Part shown: positions 29,175 to 39,347 of the stretch, one piece after another
Layout of the letters: each line of letters opens with the position of its first letter
Numbering within the stretch: the first letter of the stretch is position 1
DNA from: Vibrio pomeroyi
GTDB lineage: Bacteria; Pseudomonadota; Gammaproteobacteria; Enterobacterales; Vibrionaceae
Direction: 5' to 3'
Length of the DNA stretch: 64,000 nt
Assembly (NCBI GenBank): GCA_041879425.1
Contig: CP090854.1
Coordinates: 3,038,001 to 3,102,000, forward strand
The notes under the pieces: generated by a model
Databases searched by the model: none
The model's input: only the letters and a program-made list of their open reading frames with translations
What the model was told of the DNA's origin: nothing
Translations under genes and position numbers: made by a program

Positions 29175-30569
29175 TTATCGACCGAACGGGTTAAAGCCAC
29201 CACCCATTCCGCCCATACCTCCACCGCCGCCCATCATGCCTTGCATGTTGCGCATCATGCCTTTCATGCCACCTTTCTGCATCTTCTTCATCATCTTCTG
29301 CATTTGGGTGAACTGCTTAAGCATACGGTTTACATCTTGTACCTGTGTACCAGAACCAGCAGCAATACGCTTTTTGCGTGAGCCTTTGATTAGGTCAGGG
29401 CGTTGACGCTCTTTCATTGTCATAGAGTTGATGATCGCTTCCATCTGCTTGAACATCTTGTCATCAACTTTATCTTTAACGTTGTCTGGTAGCTGAGACA
29501 TGCCTGGAAGCTTATCCATCATGCCCATCATGCCGCCCATGTTTTGCATCTGACCAAGCTGTTCACGGAAGTCTTCAAGGTCAAAGCCTTTCTTCTCTTT
29601 GAACTTCTTAGCCAGTTTCTCTGCTTTCTCGGTATCAACGTTTTTCTGTAGGTCTTCAATAAGAGACAGTACGTCGCCCATACCTAGGATACGAGAAGCA
29701 ACACGATCTGGGTGGAACGGTTCTAGTGCGTCAGTTTTCTCACCAACACCCAAGAACTTGATTGGTTTACCTGTGATATGACGAACAGACAGTGCAGCAC
29801 CACCACGCGCATCACCATCTACTTTCGTTAAGATAACACCGGTTAGTGGTAGCGCATCGCCAAAGGCTTTTGCAGTGTTCGCAGCATCTTGACCTGTCAT
29901 TGCATCAACAACGAACAGCGTCTCTACTGGTTTAATTGCAGTATGAAGCTCTTTGATCTCGCCCATCATCTCTTCATCGATAGCCAAACGACCGGCAGTA
30001 TCGACTAATAGTACATCGTAGAATTTCTTCTTCGCGTGGTCGATTGCAGCGTTTGCAATATCAAGAGGCTTTTGGTCAGCTGAAGATGGGAAGAAGTCTA
30101 CGCCTACATCGCTTGCTAACGTTTCAAGCTGTTTAATCGCCGCTGGACGGTAAACGTCGGCAGATACAACCAGAACTTTTTTCTTGTCACGCTCAGTTAG
30201 AAGCTTAGATAGCTTACCTACCGATGTGGTTTTACCCGCACCTTGTAGACCCGCCATTAAGATAACAGCTGGCGGCTGCGCTGCTAGGTTAAGAGCCTCG
30301 TTAGACTCACCCATCACCGCTTCAAGTTCAGCTTGAACGATCTTAATGAATTCTTGACCTGGCGTTAGAGATTTAGAAACCTCAACACCCACAGCGCCTT
30401 CTTTTACGCGCTTAACAAAATCGCGGACAACTGGCAGTGCAACGTCGGCTTCAAGTAGCGCCATACGTACTTCACGCAGCGTCTCTTTTATATTGTCTTC
30501 GGTCAGACGACCTTTACCGCTGATGTTCTTCAGCGTTTTGGATAGACGATCCGTTAAATTATCAAACAT
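29175..30569 (-). CDS. ffh: Signal recognition particle protein Ffh (SRP54)
   Basis: Ffh binds 4.5S RNA and signal sequences and delivers ribosomes to FtsY. The 464-aa protein has the N domain, the GTPase domain with GLQGAGKTT (107-115), DVYRPAA, DTAGR and TKVDGDARGG, and a methionine-rich M domain ending in a Gly/Met tail (GGGGGMGGMGGG). I start at MFDNLTDRLSK with AAGAG upstream; an upstream TTG would add six residues. It is upstream of rpsP with its own gap of about 200 bp. Confidence 0.97.
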   Translation of the reverse strand: MFDNLTDRLSKTLKNISGKGRLTEDNIKETLREVRMALLEADVALPVVRDFVKRVKEGAVGVEVSKSLTPGQEFIKIVQAELEAVMGESNEALNLAAQPPAVILMAGLQGAGKTTSVGKLSKLLTERDKKKVLVVSADVYRPAAIKQLETLASDVGVDFFPSSADQKPLDIANAAIDHAKKKFYDVLLVDTAGRLAIDEEMMGEIKELHTAIKPVETLFVVDAMTGQDAANTAKAFGDALPLTGVILTKVDGDARGGAALSVRHITGKPIKFLGVGEKTDALEPFHPDRVASRILGMGDVLSLIEDLQKNVDTEKAEKLAKKFKEKKGFDLEDFREQLGQMQNMGGMMGMMDKLPGMSQLPDNVKDKVDDKMFKQMEAIINSMTMKERQRPDLIKGSRKKRIAAGSGTQVQDVNRMLKQFTQMQKMMKKMQKGGMKGMMRNMQGMMGGGGGMGGMGGGFNPFGR

Positions 30570-30760
30570 AGTTTTCTCTTCGCTCAATCCTGCGACTATT
30601 ACTGTGAGTATACATTAGCGTTGATTAGAGTCATACCCGTTGTGGAGCGTTAATCATCCACGCTTGTGATGTGAGACATTGTTCACTTGGAATTGAGTGA
30701 GGTTCACCGTAGCCCCAAAGAGCGATGCAAGGTATAATTCGTCAATTAGTAATCATTTAA

Positions 30761-31564
30761 ATGGATACCATGGACAGTCTTATTGCGATCGCAGCAGCCT
30801 TTCTTTATACAATGGCGATTTCCACGATCATTCCAGGTCTCGTGCACCAAACAGGAATCCGTGTAAAAACGGTGTTTATCAGCGCATTACTTGCTTTAGC
30901 TTTCCATGCTTGGTTGCTTGGCGATTTAATCTTTAATGCCAGTGGCCAAAACCTCAGTATCTTGAACGTTGCTTCATTAATCAGTTTAATCATTTCTTTG
31001 GTGATGAGCGGCGCGATGCTCAGAACCCGCTTGTGGTTCATTTTGCCTGTTGTTTATAGCTTCGCAGCGCTTAACCTCATGGCAGCAACGTTTCTTCCAA
31101 GTACCTTTATTAAACATCTAGAGAATGACCCGAAACTGCTCGTGCACATCTCTCTAGCATTGTTCTCATACGCGACGCTGACTATCGGTGCGTTGTACGC
31201 CCTGCAACTCGCGTGGCTTGATCACAAGCTTAAAAAGAAAAAAGCCTTAGTGATTAACCCTAACCTACCTCCTTTAATGATGGTGGAGAGACAGCTTTTC
31301 AAGATCATTCTGATTGGTAATGGTTTATTAACGGGTACTTTGCTGACTGGCCTTATCTTCGTACAAGATATGTTTGCTCAAGGAAAGGCGCACAAAGCGG
31401 TATTGTCTTTTATCGCTTGGATTATCTACTCCATTCTTTTATGGGGTCACTACCAAAAAGGTTGGCGTGGACAGAAAGTCACTTGGTTCGCACTGGCGGG
31501 CGCCAGCATGCTCACATTAGCCTACTTCGGTAGCCGCTTCGTTCAGGAAATCATCCTGAACTAG
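30761..31564 (+). CDS. ypjD: Cytochrome c assembly-family membrane protein (YpjD-like)
   Basis: This 267-aa integral membrane protein of the CcsA/YpjD family has about eight hydrophobic segments. It is usually found between ffh and corB in gammaproteobacteria. The C-terminal WIIYSILLWGHYQKGWRGQKV resembles the heme-handling WWD-neighbour segments of cytochrome c assembly proteins, but the WWD motif itself is not seen. A TATAAT lies about 23 bp upstream. Two ATGs three codons apart are possible starts, neither with a good ribosome site. Its exact role is unknown. Confidence 0.88.
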   Translation: MDTMDSLIAIAAAFLYTMAISTIIPGLVHQTGIRVKTVFISALLALAFHAWLLGDLIFNASGQNLSILNVASLISLIISLVMSGAMLRTRLWFILPVVYSFAALNLMAATFLPSTFIKHLENDPKLLVHISLALFSYATLTIGALYALQLAWLDHKLKKKKALVINPNLPPLMMVERQLFKIILIGNGLLTGTLLTGLIFVQDMFAQGKAHKAVLSFIAWIIYSILLWGHYQKGWRGQKVTWFALAGASMLTLAYFGSRFVQEIILN

Positions 31565-31574
31565 TCTGTAAAAT

Positions 31575-31603
31575 AAAGGCAAGGTCTCACACACCTTGCC
31601 TTT
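31575..31603 (+). terminator. Hairpin after ypjD
   Basis: AAAGGCAAGG/CCTTGCCTTT is a 10-bp perfect stem. The following tract AAAATATT is weak for termination. Confidence 0.65.
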
Positions 31604-31691
31604 AAAATATTGAGTCCGTTAGATTCAATTGACATCTCGACCATGTTCGGTCATAAATTAATCAAGATACACAAATAGGAAAAGAATAGTT

Positions 31692-32963
31692 TTGGACGAC
31701 ATATCAACGGGTATCTTATTTGCGCTACTCGCGTGTCTCATTGTAATTTCTGGTTATTTCTCTGGTTCCGAAACGGGCATGATGTCCTTGAACCGCTACC
31801 GTTTAAAGCACTTGGCCAATACGGGTCATAAAGGTGCCAAACGTGTAGAAAAACTTCTGAACCGCCCAGACAGATTGATTGGCCTCATTCTCATCGGCAA
31901 CAATCTCGTCAACATTCTGGCATCTGCGATCGCTACTATTCTTGGTATGCGCATTTACGGGGATATCGGTGTGGCTATCGCTACTGGTACCCTAACTCTC
32001 GTGATCCTCGTATTCGCCGAGGTAACCCCAAAAACCATTGCTTCTCTATTTCCTGAACGTGTCTCTTACGCCAGCAGCATCCTTTTGATGGTTCTGATGA
32101 AGGTACTGTCGCCATTGGTGATCTTAGTGAACTTCATTACCAATGGCTTCATTCGTATTTTGGGTGTCAAAGCCAGCCATGATGCGACCGACCACTTAAG
32201 CTCAGAAGAGCTCAGAACCGTGGTAAATGAAGCAGGCAGTCTTATTCCCCAGCGTCACCAAGATATGTTGGTGTCGATTCTAGATTTAGAGCACGTGACC
32301 GTGAACGACATCATGGTGCCTCGTAATGAAATCACGGGCATCGACATCAATGATGACTGGAAATCGATTGTTCGCCAACTGACCCACTCTCCTCATGGTC
32401 GTGTGGTTCTATACCGAGACCAGATAGATGAAGTGGTAGGTATGCTTAGGTTGCGTGAAGCTTACCGTTTAATGCTGGAAAAAAACGAATTCAATAAAGA
32501 GACCCTGCTGCGTGCGGCAGATGAGATCTACTTTATTCCTGAAGCGACACCACTCAACATTCAACTGCTTAAGTTTCAGCGCAATAAACAGCGCATCGGT
32601 TTGATTGTTGATGAGTATGGCGACATCAACGGCTTGGTTACCTTGGAAGATATTCTGGAAGAGATCGTTGGTGAGTTTACTACTTCAATTGCACCAAGCT
32701 TATCTGAAGAGATCACGCCACAAAGTGATGGTAGCTTCTTGATTGAAGGCAGTGCCAATATCCGAGATATCAACAAAGGCTTACAGTGGGCATTGCCTAC
32801 CGACGGTCCAAGAACATTGAATGGTTTGATACTGGAACACCTTGAAGATATTCCAGAGAGTCACCTGAGTGTTCAGGTTGCCAGCCACCCAATGGAAATC
32901 GTAGAACTCGAAGAGAACCGTATCAAGCTGGTGCGAGTGTTCCCACAGATCGTTAACGGATAA
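31692..32963 (+). CDS. corB: CNNM/CorB-family membrane transporter with CBS domains (YfjD-like)
   Basis: This 423-aa inner-membrane protein is linked to magnesium or cobalt efflux. The N-terminal DUF21 (CNNM) membrane domain (FSGSETGMMSLNRYRLKHLA, about 1-180) is followed by a CBS pair (VNDIMVPRNEITGIDIN onward) and a C-terminal CorC/HlyC domain. It aligns along its length with E. coli YfjD. The start appears to be TTG at 31692, with AGGA 11 nt upstream. Confidence 0.92.
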   Translation: MDDISTGILFALLACLIVISGYFSGSETGMMSLNRYRLKHLANTGHKGAKRVEKLLNRPDRLIGLILIGNNLVNILASAIATILGMRIYGDIGVAIATGTLTLVILVFAEVTPKTIASLFPERVSYASSILLMVLMKVLSPLVILVNFITNGFIRILGVKASHDATDHLSSEELRTVVNEAGSLIPQRHQDMLVSILDLEHVTVNDIMVPRNEITGIDINDDWKSIVRQLTHSPHGRVVLYRDQIDEVVGMLRLREAYRLMLEKNEFNKETLLRAADEIYFIPEATPLNIQLLKFQRNKQRIGLIVDEYGDINGLVTLEDILEEIVGEFTTSIAPSLSEEITPQSDGSFLIEGSANIRDINKGLQWALPTDGPRTLNGLILEHLEDIPESHLSVQVASHPMEIVELEENRIKLVRVFPQIVNG

Positions 32964-33019
32964 ATGTGGATTGCTGAAATGGCTAAATGAGCAAACACAA
33001 GCTCACACGCGATAAAAAC

Positions 33020-33051
33020 AAAAGGCCCGATTCATTGAATCGGGCCTTTTA
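33020..33051. terminator. Bidirectional terminator between corB and luxS
   Basis: AAAAGGCCCGATT/AATCGGGCCTTTT is a 13-bp perfect stem with a short CATTG-containing loop. It serves both convergent genes. Confidence 0.93.
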
Positions 33052-33052
33052 G

Positions 33053-33110
33053 TATCTAGCTCTTTTTATATCTAGCCCGCTCAGTCTCTAGAGCAAAATG
33101 TATCTAGAGT
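33053..33110. repeat. Clustered TCTAG motifs between terminator and luxS
   Basis: Four TCTAG-containing words (TATCTAGC twice, TCTCTAGA, TATCTAGA) occur within 58 bp. They are in the 3' untranslated region of luxS on minus. The function is unknown. Confidence 0.5.
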
Positions 33111-33139
33111 GAAGCGTATTCAAGGTGAACTAAAAATGA

Positions 33140-33658
33140 TTAGTCGATTTTAAGCTCTTGAAGCATCGACTCTGGCAGTGCCAGTTCATCATTCTTGTTT
33201 ACAGAGATGCCTGCAGCGATGATTGCATTCGCGATCTCTTTCGCTTCATCCAAAGAGTGCATTGCCGCTGTACCACATTGGTATTCGTTCAGCTCAGGGA
33301 TCTTATTCTGGTTCTCAACTTTCAGTACGTCTTTCATCGCAGCTAACCAACCGTCAGCGACTTGTTGCTCTGTAGGAGCACCAATTAGGCTCATGTAGAA
33401 ACCAGTACGACAACCCATTGGTGAAATATCGATGATCTCTACATCTGAACCGTTCAGCTGATTACGCATGAAACCAGCGTATAGATGCTCAAGAGTATGG
33501 ATACCTTTCTCAGATAGGATGTCTTTGTTTGGCGCAGTGAAACGCAGGTCAAACACAGTGATGGTATCCCCTTTTGGGGTTTGCATTGTTTTAGCAACAC
33601 GAACTGCAGGTGCGTTCATGCGTGTGTGATCAACAGTGAAACTATCTAATAAAGGCAT
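33140..33658 (-). CDS. luxS: S-ribosylhomocysteine lyase, AI-2 synthase
   Basis: LuxS splits S-ribosylhomocysteine into homocysteine and DPD, the precursor of autoinducer-2. The 172-aa metalloenzyme has HTLEH (H54, E57, H58) and C128 in YQCGT, with catalytic C83 in MGCRTGF. It lies 24 bp after the SLT-like lipoprotein gene, which follows gshA: a gshA-lipoprotein-luxS group that links sulfur metabolism with signalling. Confidence 0.98.
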   Translation of the reverse strand: MPLLDSFTVDHTRMNAPAVRVAKTMQTPKGDTITVFDLRFTAPNKDILSEKGIHTLEHLYAGFMRNQLNGSDVEIIDISPMGCRTGFYMSLIGAPTEQQVADGWLAAMKDVLKVENQNKIPELNEYQCGTAAMHSLDEAKEIANAIIAAGISVNKNDELALPESMLQELKID

Positions 33659-33682
33659 TGCTCTTCTCCGTGACGGCTGGCT

Positions 33683-34333
33683 TTAGAAAAACCAGCTTCG
33701 ATTGTCTTCTAGTTCTTTGCGGCACTGTTTCAGCTGCCATCCATAATCTTTTGCTTGCTGTTCGACTTTGCGAGCCACCTTAATTAGCGATGGCTTGCTG
33801 TTGTATGACTTACGCTTATAACCACCACGCCCTTCATGATAAGCCAGGTATTGGTTATAGGGGTCCCATAGCGAGATACCCAGCTGACGACGTGTCTCAC
33901 TGGTATACCAACCAATAAACATCAATGCATCATCGAAGTTGGTTCTTGAACCACCGTTATTGGTCGCTTTTTGGAAGTCTTCCCAAGCAGGGTCTTGAGC
34001 TTGTGCATAACCGTAGGCACTGCTTACGCGTCCCCACGGAATAAAGCCAAGAATGTAATCTTTGGGTGGGCGTGCATCATGACGAAAGCTACTCTCTTGT
34101 TTCACAAAAGCCATCGCTACGTTAATCGGCGTGCCCCACTCCTCTTGCATATCAAGTGCATCTTCATACCAAGATGGATGTTCTCTGAAGATGCTACACA
34201 AATTATCTTGCTGCTTAGGCGGTGGCGTTGCACACCCAACCAATAGGCTAGAGACAACACCAACAGTCACTACAGGTAACCATTTACCACTCACACGAGT
34301 AGGCTGACCTAATAAGTCTTGCTTCCTTTCCAC
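33683..34333 (-). CDS. Lipoprotein with transglycosylase SLT-like domain
   Basis: The N-terminus has a hydrophobic segment ending in a lipobox, LVGC, so the protein is predicted to be a lipoprotein. A lysozyme-like fold is suggested by AFVKQESSF, with Glu in the position of the catalytic residue, and SSAYGYAQAQDPAWEDF, which resembles the GLMQLMP block. It probably acts on peptidoglycan in the periplasm. The start is unclear: GTG at 34331-34333 has GAG 6 nt upstream and lies 10 bp after gshA, while a GTG at 34292-34294 would give a shorter, more typical signal peptide. Conserved beside luxS in vibrios as far as I recall. Confidence 0.8.
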   Translation of the reverse strand: MERKQDLLGQPTRVSGKWLPVVTVGVVSSLLVGCATPPPKQQDNLCSIFREHPSWYEDALDMQEEWGTPINVAMAFVKQESSFRHDARPPKDYILGFIPWGRVSSAYGYAQAQDPAWEDFQKATNNGGSRTNFDDALMFIGWYTSETRRQLGISLWDPYNQYLAYHEGRGGYKRKSYNSKPSLIKVARKVEQQAKDYGWQLKQCRKELEDNRSWFF

Positions 34334-34343
34334 CAAAGTCTCG

Positions 34344-35912
34344 CTATGCTTTTAAATACGAAAAATAATCCGCTAAGAAGCTATCAAAATCTTGAGTGCT
34401 TGCTTCTTCACTTTGTTGCTGAGCAATCACAGAGCGTTGAACTTCCGCTTCCATCAATTCAGCTGAGTAAACTTTATATTGGTGCGCTTTGTGTTGTTGA
34501 GCATACGTTTTACCTAACGCGCAACCCACTTTACCTAAGCCACCCAGTTTTTTGGTCTCTTCTAGCAACTGGCCAGAAATCGTGAGCTCAGGGTTATCAA
34601 TCCAAGCCTCAAGCGTATCGCATGTTTCTTGGTATGCACGACCGCCTTGTTCCGCGTCCATCATTTCTGCAATTGAGCGTAGATCTTTGAAAACACGCTT
34701 CGCCCAATCTTGCAGAGACAAGCGCTCGCCATGACAACCAATTTGCAGCTCTAGACCAACTTGACGACCTTCTAAGATCACCTTGTTCCAGTTATCGCGC
34801 CAGCATTCAAGTTCGCAGTTATCCATCTCAGCAGAGTCTGTTAGTACACTCCAAGTTAGGAATAGATCCAAGAAGCGAACTTGCTGCTCGGTGATACCGA
34901 TTGAGCTGAATGGGTTTACATCTAGAGAACGAACTTCGATGTACTCAACGCCGCCGCGAGCCAGCGCTTCAGATGGCTTCTCACCACTTTTCGCGACACG
35001 CTTAGGACGGATTGGAGCGTAAAGCTCATTCTCAATTTGCAGTACGTTGCTATTTAGCTGACGGTATTCACCATCAACCTTTGTGCCGATCTCGGCGAAT
35101 TCTTCTGATGGCGTACGAATTGCTTGATTCAGGCCTTCAAGGTACTGACCCAGGCTGTTGAAGCCAATCTTCAATACACTTTGCGCACTGTTCGTGTAAC
35201 CAAGATCACTCAGGCGCAGTGCCGTTGCTTTTGGTAGATACAGTGTCTCACCAACCTTTTCGAAAGGTAGGTTGGTTTCTCTTCCTTTGATGAAAGAAGA
35301 ACACAGCGCAGGTGATGCACCAAAGAAATAAGGAATTAACCAACCAAAACGGTAGTAGTTACGGATCAAGCCAAAGTAAGCATCTGACTTAGCTTCGCAA
35401 CGCGCTTCTTCTGTTTGCTCTCCAAACAGGCTATCCCAAAAGCTTTCTGGGAATGAGAAGTTGAAGTGAACACCCGAGATAATCTGCATCAAGCTACCGT
35501 AACGGCGCTTTAGGCCTTCACGGTATAGCGTCTTCATCTTACCGTTGTTAGAAGTACCGTATTGCGCTAGCTGAATGTAATCTTCACTGCCAACGTAACA
35601 AGGCATAGAGAGCGGCCATAGCTTTTCGCCATCTAACTTGGTTTGCGTGAAGTGATGGATATCAGACAACTGATTCAAAAGCGTCGGAACGTCATTAGAA
35701 ACAGGCGTGATAAATTCCAGTAGCGACTCAGAAAAATCGGTCGTTACCCATTCGTTCATCAACGCAGATCCTAAAGCTTTAGGGTGCGGCCCAGTAGCAA
35801 GGTGGCCATCTTCCGTGTAGCGTAACGTTTCCCTTTCAACACCACGACCAAATTGAGAGAAGGTCTTAGGGTTGGTTGCAACTTGCTTTAGTCGCGCAGC
35901 AAAATCAGTCAA
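34344..35912 (-). CDS. gshA: Glutamate-cysteine ligase
   Basis: GshA joins glutamate and cysteine, the first step of glutathione synthesis. The 522-aa protein matches the proteobacterial class I family: [33 protein letters not shown] and [12 protein letters not shown] are visible. The start is a TTG ([10 protein letters not shown]) with a poor ribosome site. The lipoprotein gene begins about 10 bp downstream. Confidence 0.97.
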   Translation of the reverse strand: MTDFAARLKQVATNPKTFSQFGRGVERETLRYTEDGHLATGPHPKALGSALMNEWVTTDFSESLLEFITPVSNDVPTLLNQLSDIHHFTQTKLDGEKLWPLSMPCYVGSEDYIQLAQYGTSNNGKMKTLYREGLKRRYGSLMQIISGVHFNFSFPESFWDSLFGEQTEEARCEAKSDAYFGLIRNYYRFGWLIPYFFGASPALCSSFIKGRETNLPFEKVGETLYLPKATALRLSDLGYTNSAQSVLKIGFNSLGQYLEGLNQAIRTPSEEFAEIGTKVDGEYRQLNSNVLQIENELYAPIRPKRVAKSGEKPSEALARGGVEYIEVRSLDVNPFSSIGITEQQVRFLDLFLTWSVLTDSAEMDNCELECWRDNWNKVILEGRQVGLELQIGCHGERLSLQDWAKRVFKDLRSIAEMMDAEQGGRAYQETCDTLEAWIDNPELTISGQLLEETKKLGGLGKVGCALGKTYAQQHKAHQYKVYSAELMEAEVQRSVIAQQQSEEASTQDFDSFLADYFSYLKA

Positions 35913-36011
35913 AATTCAGTTCACTTATCTTATATTGTTCTGATTAGAACTATCATAAATTAGGTTGGAGGAGAAAAGTAGAGTCTCTTCCCTCCCCCTT
36001 TAATGTGTACT

Positions 36012-38870
36012 CTAACGAATGATTTCAAGCTCTTCTATTGGAATATCTAACTTTTCTAATTGTGGGCGAAGCGAAGTCGCGTCACCAACAACGATTATTT
36101 GATAATCATTCGGGTCGAACCATTTCTTCGATAGCTCGTTTAAGGTCTCTTTTGAAACCGTTTCAACTATCTGATTACGCTGTTGTAGGTAATCTTCATC
36201 AAGGCTCAATGCGACAATATTACTCAACAACCCAGCCTTTTGACTTGGCGTTTCGTATTTAAGCGCATCTTGTTGACCGACGGCAAGGCGCATAAATTTC
36301 ACCTCTTCGTCAGTTAACCCACTTTGACTAAACTCGTTCAGCTCATTAATGAACTCTTGAATCGATGGAACCGTCGCATTCGCTCTTACCTGTGCACTGA
36401 ATACCACCGCGCCCGTTTCACGTGTACTCGCAAAGTAACCGCTTGCACCGTAAGTGTAGGCTTTATCTTCACGTAGATTCTGGTTGATACGGCTATTAAA
36501 GTTACCCGCTAGGTTAAAGTTAGCCAGTTGACTCAAATACAGTTCACCTGTCGCATCAAACGGCAGACCTTTACGCACCAAGCGAACAATACTTTGTGGT
36601 GCACCCGGTTTGTCGACCAAATACAGGTGTTGACCTGAAAGCTCTTTGACGATCTGTGGGCGCGTTAATGGCGCTGCATCGCCTTGCCACTCTTCAAAGA
36701 ATTGTAGCTGCTTTCCAATCTCTTTCTTCGAGACGTCTCCCACAACAACAATATTGGCACCTTCAGGTGTGTAGTGTTGATCATAGAATTTTTTCACATC
36801 GTCTAGAGTGAGTTTCGATAGAGATGCTTTAGTACCGTCGCTCGCTCGAGCAAAAATACTGTCGCCAAACAGCACCTCACGGGTTGCTTGAGACGCCATC
36901 CAGCTTGGTTGTTGGTGCTGATACACAACACCTTCTAGCATCTGTTTCTTAACACGCTCGAAGTCTCGCTCATCAAACTTAGGCTCAAACAGAACCTCTT
37001 GCACAATCGCCAGGGTTTGAGGCAGGTTTTTCTCTAGCGTAGAAACTGAAATATCCGTGGTGTAACTGCCCGCACTGATGCTCACACTGCTACCAAGCTT
37101 ATCTAGTGTCGCTTGTAGCTCTTCAACCGTTCGTTTTGTCGAACCTTCTTCCATCATCGAAGCAGTTAGGTTCGCTAGGCCTTCTTGACCTTTACGGACA
37201 TAACGCTCACCGGCTGGAAGTTGAATCTGTAGCTGTACGGTCGGTGTTTCGCTGGTCACAGTACCAATCAAATCCGTGCCGTTTGCAAAGTGCATGCGGT
37301 ACAAATCAGGCATCGTTGCTTCAACACCAAAGTTCACTTCTGGCATCACGCTGCGATCAAAGGTATTAGGTGCTTTTCTGAAATCCAGTTGGTCTTCTGT
37401 CACCTTGCTGTATTCAGGCAAAGTGCGTGGCGGCGTGGTAAAGGTCGCTTCACGAACCGCTAAATCGAGTTGCTTCTTAGGAACCACACTCAAGGTCACC
37501 TTATGCTTACCTTCGATGAAATCTTGGTAAGCTTTACTTACGCTTTCAGGAGTCACCGCGCGGATTTGATCCAACTGTGATTCAATGCGATCTGGCTGAC
37601 CGTAGAAGGTTTGGTTAGATGCGAGTTGTGAAACTTTACCTTTGACACTTTGCAGTGCAAAAACCGCATCCGCTTCAGCCATGCCGGTGATCTGGTCTAG
37701 ACGCTCTTGTTGAACGCCCTCTTTCGAGAACTGCTCTAGGGTATCCATCAATTCTTTATTGAGAACCGTCAAATCACCTTTTTCTCCTGAGTTACCCATC
37801 GCATACACATACATGGTACAAGCAAGCTCAGCACAATCATGGAAAGAGCCTGCGCTGACTGCTTTCTGTGTTTTTACGAGGTTTTGATACAGGTAACTGT
37901 TGGTGCCTGAACCCAATACATTAGACAGTGCATTCAGTGAAGCCTGTGTCTCTTCACCACGATACGTTGTTGGCCAACCAACAAGCACCATCGGCTGACG
38001 AATATTGTCTTCTAGAGTGATGTACTTATCTTCTGTTAGCACGGCTGGTTGTTTCTCTGCAGCCTTAACTTCAGGGCCTTGAGGGATTGGACCAAAGTAC
38101 TTGTTCACCCACTCTAGCGTGTCATCAACGTCGATATCACCACCGATAGTCAGTACCGCATTATTTGGGCCGTACCAGCGCAGGAAGAACGCCTTAAGGT
38201 CATTCACATCAACACGGTCTAGATCTTCCACATAACCGATTGGTTGCCATGAGTAAGGGTGACCTTCAGGGTAAAGCGCTTCACCCATGCGTTCCCACAT
38301 CAAACCATAAGGACGGTTTTCGTAACTTTGAGCACGTTCGTTTTTAACCGTGCCTCTTTGAACTTCGAATTTTTTCTGAGAAACCGCATCCAATAAGAAA
38401 CCCATTCGGTCTGATTCTAACCACAACATTTTCTCAAGTTGGTTAGATGGAACGGTTTCAAAGTAGTTAGTGCGATCACGGTTAGTGGTGCCGTTTAACG
38501 AGCCACCAGCCTCTGTAATGATCTTAAAGTGCTGCTGGTCACCAACGTTCTCAGAACCTTGGAACATCATGTGTTCGAAGAAGTGAGCAAAGCCCGATTT
38601 ACCTATCTCTTCACGAGCAGAACCTACGTGATAGGTCACATCAACATGCACAAGAGGATCAGAATCATCCGGGGAAAGAATAACTGTCAGGCCGTTTTCA
38701 AGCTGATACTTGGTATAAGGGATCACCACTTTGTCTTTAGAAGGCTTCACCTCTTCGACTAGAGTGACGCCTTCTGGCAATGAGGAAAAGAAGGATGTTG
38801 AGCTAGGTACATTGTAAGAACAGCCTGCGATGGCGATAAGAGAAAATGTACCAAGTAAAACCTTTTTCAT
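36012..38870 (-). CDS. M16-family zinc metallopeptidase, lipoprotein
   Basis: This 952-aa pitrilysin-type protein is predicted to be a periplasmic lipoprotein, with signal peptide MKKVLLGTFSLIAIAGC and lipid attachment at C17. The first M16 half has the inverted zinc motif HFFEH (H96, E99, H100) and a downstream RGTVKNERAQS with the third ligand Glu. The second half (about 490-930) lacks HxxEH and is probably structural, with the R/Y pair near ARANATVPS expected for substrate binding. The substrate is unknown. It follows yqaA by 9 bp. Confidence 0.92.
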   Translation of the reverse strand: MKKVLLGTFSLIAIAGCSYNVPSSTSFFSSLPEGVTLVEEVKPSKDKVVIPYTKYQLENGLTVILSPDDSDPLVHVDVTYHVGSAREEIGKSGFAHFFEHMMFQGSENVGDQQHFKIITEAGGSLNGTTNRDRTNYFETVPSNQLEKMLWLESDRMGFLLDAVSQKKFEVQRGTVKNERAQSYENRPYGLMWERMGEALYPEGHPYSWQPIGYVEDLDRVDVNDLKAFFLRWYGPNNAVLTIGGDIDVDDTLEWVNKYFGPIPQGPEVKAAEKQPAVLTEDKYITLEDNIRQPMVLVGWPTTYRGEETQASLNALSNVLGSGTNSYLYQNLVKTQKAVSAGSFHDCAELACTMYVYAMGNSGEKGDLTVLNKELMDTLEQFSKEGVQQERLDQITGMAEADAVFALQSVKGKVSQLASNQTFYGQPDRIESQLDQIRAVTPESVSKAYQDFIEGKHKVTLSVVPKKQLDLAVREATFTTPPRTLPEYSKVTEDQLDFRKAPNTFDRSVMPEVNFGVEATMPDLYRMHFANGTDLIGTVTSETPTVQLQIQLPAGERYVRKGQEGLANLTASMMEEGSTKRTVEELQATLDKLGSSVSISAGSYTTDISVSTLEKNLPQTLAIVQEVLFEPKFDERDFERVKKQMLEGVVYQHQQPSWMASQATREVLFGDSIFARASDGTKASLSKLTLDDVKKFYDQHYTPEGANIVVVGDVSKKEIGKQLQFFEEWQGDAAPLTRPQIVKELSGQHLYLVDKPGAPQSIVRLVRKGLPFDATGELYLSQLANFNLAGNFNSRINQNLREDKAYTYGASGYFASTRETGAVVFSAQVRANATVPSIQEFINELNEFSQSGLTDEEVKFMRLAVGQQDALKYETPSQKAGLLSNIVALSLDEDYLQQRNQIVETVSKETLNELSKKWFDPNDYQIIVVGDATSLRPQLEKLDIPIEELEIIR

Positions 38871-38879
38871 AGGTTCTCC

Positions 38880-39341
38880 TTAGAAAAAACCGAAGTAGAT
38901 AGCAGCAAGTAAGCTGTAGCGAGCGGCTTTGCCAATCGCTATCAAAATAACGCTAGGGATAAATTTCATTCTCAGCCAACCCGCCGCGAGACACAAAGGG
39001 TCACCAATAACGGGTAACCAACTGAATAACAATGTCCAGTAACCATAACGGCTCAGCCAAGCCATAGCCTTATGACCATGCTTTTCAGATTGAGTTCGAT
39101 TGGGTAACCACAAACCAATCCAATAATTAGTCAGGCCACCTAAGGTGTTACCAAGTGTCGCTATGAGAATAATCGACGATGTTGAGAATTGATCTAGGCT
39201 CAATGCTGCAACAAGACTGGCTTCTGAACCGCCGGGCAATAACGTGGCACTTAAGAAACCACTGATGAAGAGTACCCAAAGCGCCGAGTCAGAGAACCAC
39301 AGCGCTATGTTTTCAAAAAGGGAATTAAAGAACTCTAGCAC
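38880..39341 (-). CDS. yqaA: DedA-related VTT-domain membrane protein (YqaA)
   Basis: This 153-aa inner-membrane protein has a VTT/SNARE-associated domain: FISGFLSATLLPGGSEA, IATLGNTLGG and the GDPLCLAAGWLRMKF segment. DedA relatives act in lipid carrier or phospholipid flipping, but YqaA itself has no assigned function. It is 6 bp downstream of the oxidoreductase and 9 bp upstream of the M16 gene, so the three look like an operon. Confidence 0.9.
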   Translation of the reverse strand: MLEFFNSLFENIALWFSDSALWVLFISGFLSATLLPGGSEASLVAALSLDQFSTSSIILIATLGNTLGGLTNYWIGLWLPNRTQSEKHGHKAMAWLSRYGYWTLLFSWLPVIGDPLCLAAGWLRMKFIPSVILIAIGKAARYSLLAAIYFGFF

Positions 39342-39347
39342 TGCCTA

